DNA of 7,298 nt from an uncultured Microbacteriaceae bacterium (GTDB lineage Bacteria > Actinomycetota > Actinomycetes > Actinomycetales > Microbacteriaceae), in NCBI GenBank assembly GCA_937896185.1, contig CALBMG010000021.1:1-7298 (forward strand), given 5' to 3'. Numbering within the stretch: the stretch's first letter is position 1; the number at the start of each line of letters is the position of its first letter. Both the position numbers and the translations under genes were made by a program. Positions 6,472 through 7,298 of this stretch are shown in pieces. The notes below the pieces were generated by a model. It made no database searches. It was not told where the DNA came from and was given only the letters and a program-made list of their open reading frames with translations.

Positions 6472-6477
6472 TAGGCT
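6472..6477 (+). promoter_or_regulatory. Putative -10 element of the RNA methyltransferase (leaderless start)
   Basis: TAGGCT, six bases (AGAAGG), then the ATG at 6484. AGAAGG resembles a Shine-Dalgarno sequence but touches the ATG at 6484, which is too close to serve it. It could instead serve the in-frame ATG at 6496 at a long spacing of 12 bases. The exact TAGGCT-N6-ATG match with two other genes favours a leaderless start at 6484. Confidence 0.55.
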
Positions 6478-6483
6478 AGAAGG

Positions 6484-7298
6484 ATGGGTGAATGGATGGG
6501 CCGCGATATTGACGCGGACGTAACAGGTATTGCACACGGTGGCTTTGGTGTCGCCCGAGTCGACGGCCGGGTCGTGTTCATTGCCGACGCCATCCCCGGA
6601 GAGCGTGTTCGCGCCCGGGTGAATGACGATTCGAAGAAAAATTTTTGGCGCGCTGACGCCGTGGAAATCCTCGAGGCCAGCCCTCACCGAATTCCGCACG
6701 TGTGGCATGCGGCGTCGCTCGAGGTGGACCCAGACAAGCGTGCCGGTGGCGCCGACTTTGGGCACATTGCCCTCGCGCACCAGCGTCAGCTGAAGCGCGA
6801 TGTGCTTGCCGACTCGCTGGCTCGGTTCGGCAAGCTGTCGCAGGACACCATCGAGTCGCTTCTCGGTGATGTCGAGGCCCTTCCCGGCGACGACGAATCG
6901 AACGGTTTGGGATGGCGTTCACGTGTGCGCCTTCACGTCGATGACCGTGGTCGAATCGGGCCGCGCGCTCGCCGTTCACACTCGGTGATTCAGGTGCCCG
7001 ACCTTCCGCTCGCATCGGCGGGAATCAACGAGATTGCCCCGCTGGATCAGTACATTCAGGGCATCGAGACCGTCGATATTCTGTCGCCGTCTGTCGGTGA
7101 CCCTCGGATGATTGTGGGCGAACAGAAGCCGATGGTCATCCGGGAAATGGTCGGCGACCGCGAATTCCGCCTCGACGATCAGGGATTCTGGCAGGTCCAC
7201 CGCGAGGCGCCTATGGCGTTGACGCGTGCCGTCCAGGACGCCATCCTGCCCGGGAAGCTCGACCCCGCCGGCCACAATCTTGACTTGTATGGTGGCGT
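6484..7298 (+). CDS. TRAM-domain class I SAM-dependent RNA methyltransferase (TrmA/RlmD family), C-terminus cut by window edge
   Basis: Probable 5-methyluridine RNA methyltransferase of the TrmA/RlmCD family, which uses S-adenosylmethionine to modify tRNA or 23S rRNA. The first 271 residues are present; relatives are about 400-450 long. Visible: an N-terminal TRAM RNA-binding domain at about 6-65 with DVTGIAHGGFGVAR at 12-25; a central region including FWQVH at 235-239, typical of the family's SAM-binding segment; the start of the methyltransferase fold, DLYGG at 267-271, at the window end. The catalytic cysteine lies outside. Where RlmD-type enzymes have iron-sulfur cluster cysteines, this protein has GGADFGHI at 88-95, and no cysteine occurs anywhere in the visible part, so it should lack the cluster. 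The target nucleotide cannot be decided. The ATG at 6484 is favoured by the upstream TAGGCT; an ATG at 6496 is possible and would remove four residues. Confidence 0.88.
   Translation, partial: MGEWMGRDIDADVTGIAHGGFGVARVDGRVVFIADAIPGERVRARVNDDSKKNFWRADAVEILEASPHRIPHVWHAASLEVDPDKRAGGADFGHIALAHQRQLKRDVLADSLARFGKLSQDTIESLLGDVEALPGDDESNGLGWRSRVRLHVDDRGRIGPRARRSHSVIQVPDLPLASAGINEIAPLDQYIQGIETVDILSPSVGDPRMIVGEQKPMVIREMVGDREFRLDDQGFWQVHREAPMALTRAVQDAILPGKLDPAGHNLDLYGG

Noticed and set aside
6451..6780. N-terminal extension of the maf frame by 110 residues
   Set aside because: The extension is antisense to the TRAM domain of the methyltransferase. The Maf family starts at the MRFYLASTSP segment, and a -10-like element lies just before that ATG.
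1..7298. Mobile elements, CRISPR arrays, tRNA or rRNA genes, defence systems
   Set aside because: I saw no transposase, integrase, long or regularly spaced repeats, or RNA gene signatures. The gene content is ordinary housekeeping.

Overview
The window looks like core chromosome of a G+C-rich actinobacterium. The family Microbacteriaceae is my best guess, with moderate confidence, from the protein style and the gene set. Nothing suggests a plasmid, phage, insertion sequence, CRISPR array or RNA gene. It holds seven genes: five complete and two cut by the window edges. Gaps between them are short (11 to 83 bases), so no stretch over 300 bases lacks a gene.

Left block (1-2163, minus strand): a two-gene operon with a trimeric-type purine nucleoside phosphorylase first and an alpha-D-phosphohexomutase superfamily enzyme second, the latter cut by the left edge. 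Together they probably salvage purine nucleosides, releasing ribose-1-phosphate and isomerising it to ribose-5-phosphate. Middle block (2246-3968, plus strand): an LpdA-type flavoprotein NAD(P)H dehydrogenase that lacks the redox-active cysteine pair, transcribed divergently from the phosphorylase, then a 66-residue DUF4287 protein. Right block: a biotin carboxylase/biotin carrier subunit of an acyl-CoA carboxylase (3980-5749, minus) and a Maf nucleotide pyrophosphatase (5833-6450, minus). A TRAM-domain RNA methyltransferase (from 6484, plus) starts divergently from Maf and runs off the right edge.

From memory, lpdA, deoD, pmmB, maf and accA3 also lie close together in Mycobacterium tuberculosis, so the neighbourhood appears to be an old actinobacterial one.

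The main structure not explained by the genes is at their starts. Three genes share the exact arrangement TAGGCT, six bases, ATG. Three others carry a -10-like hexamer six or seven bases before the start codon. The operon-internal mutase alone has a well-spaced Shine-Dalgarno sequence. This suggests that most of these transcripts are leaderless. I found no convincing previously undescribed system here; the secondary points are a Cys-Cys repeat at the start of the phosphorylase and a very tight divergent promoter region between maf and the methyltransferase.
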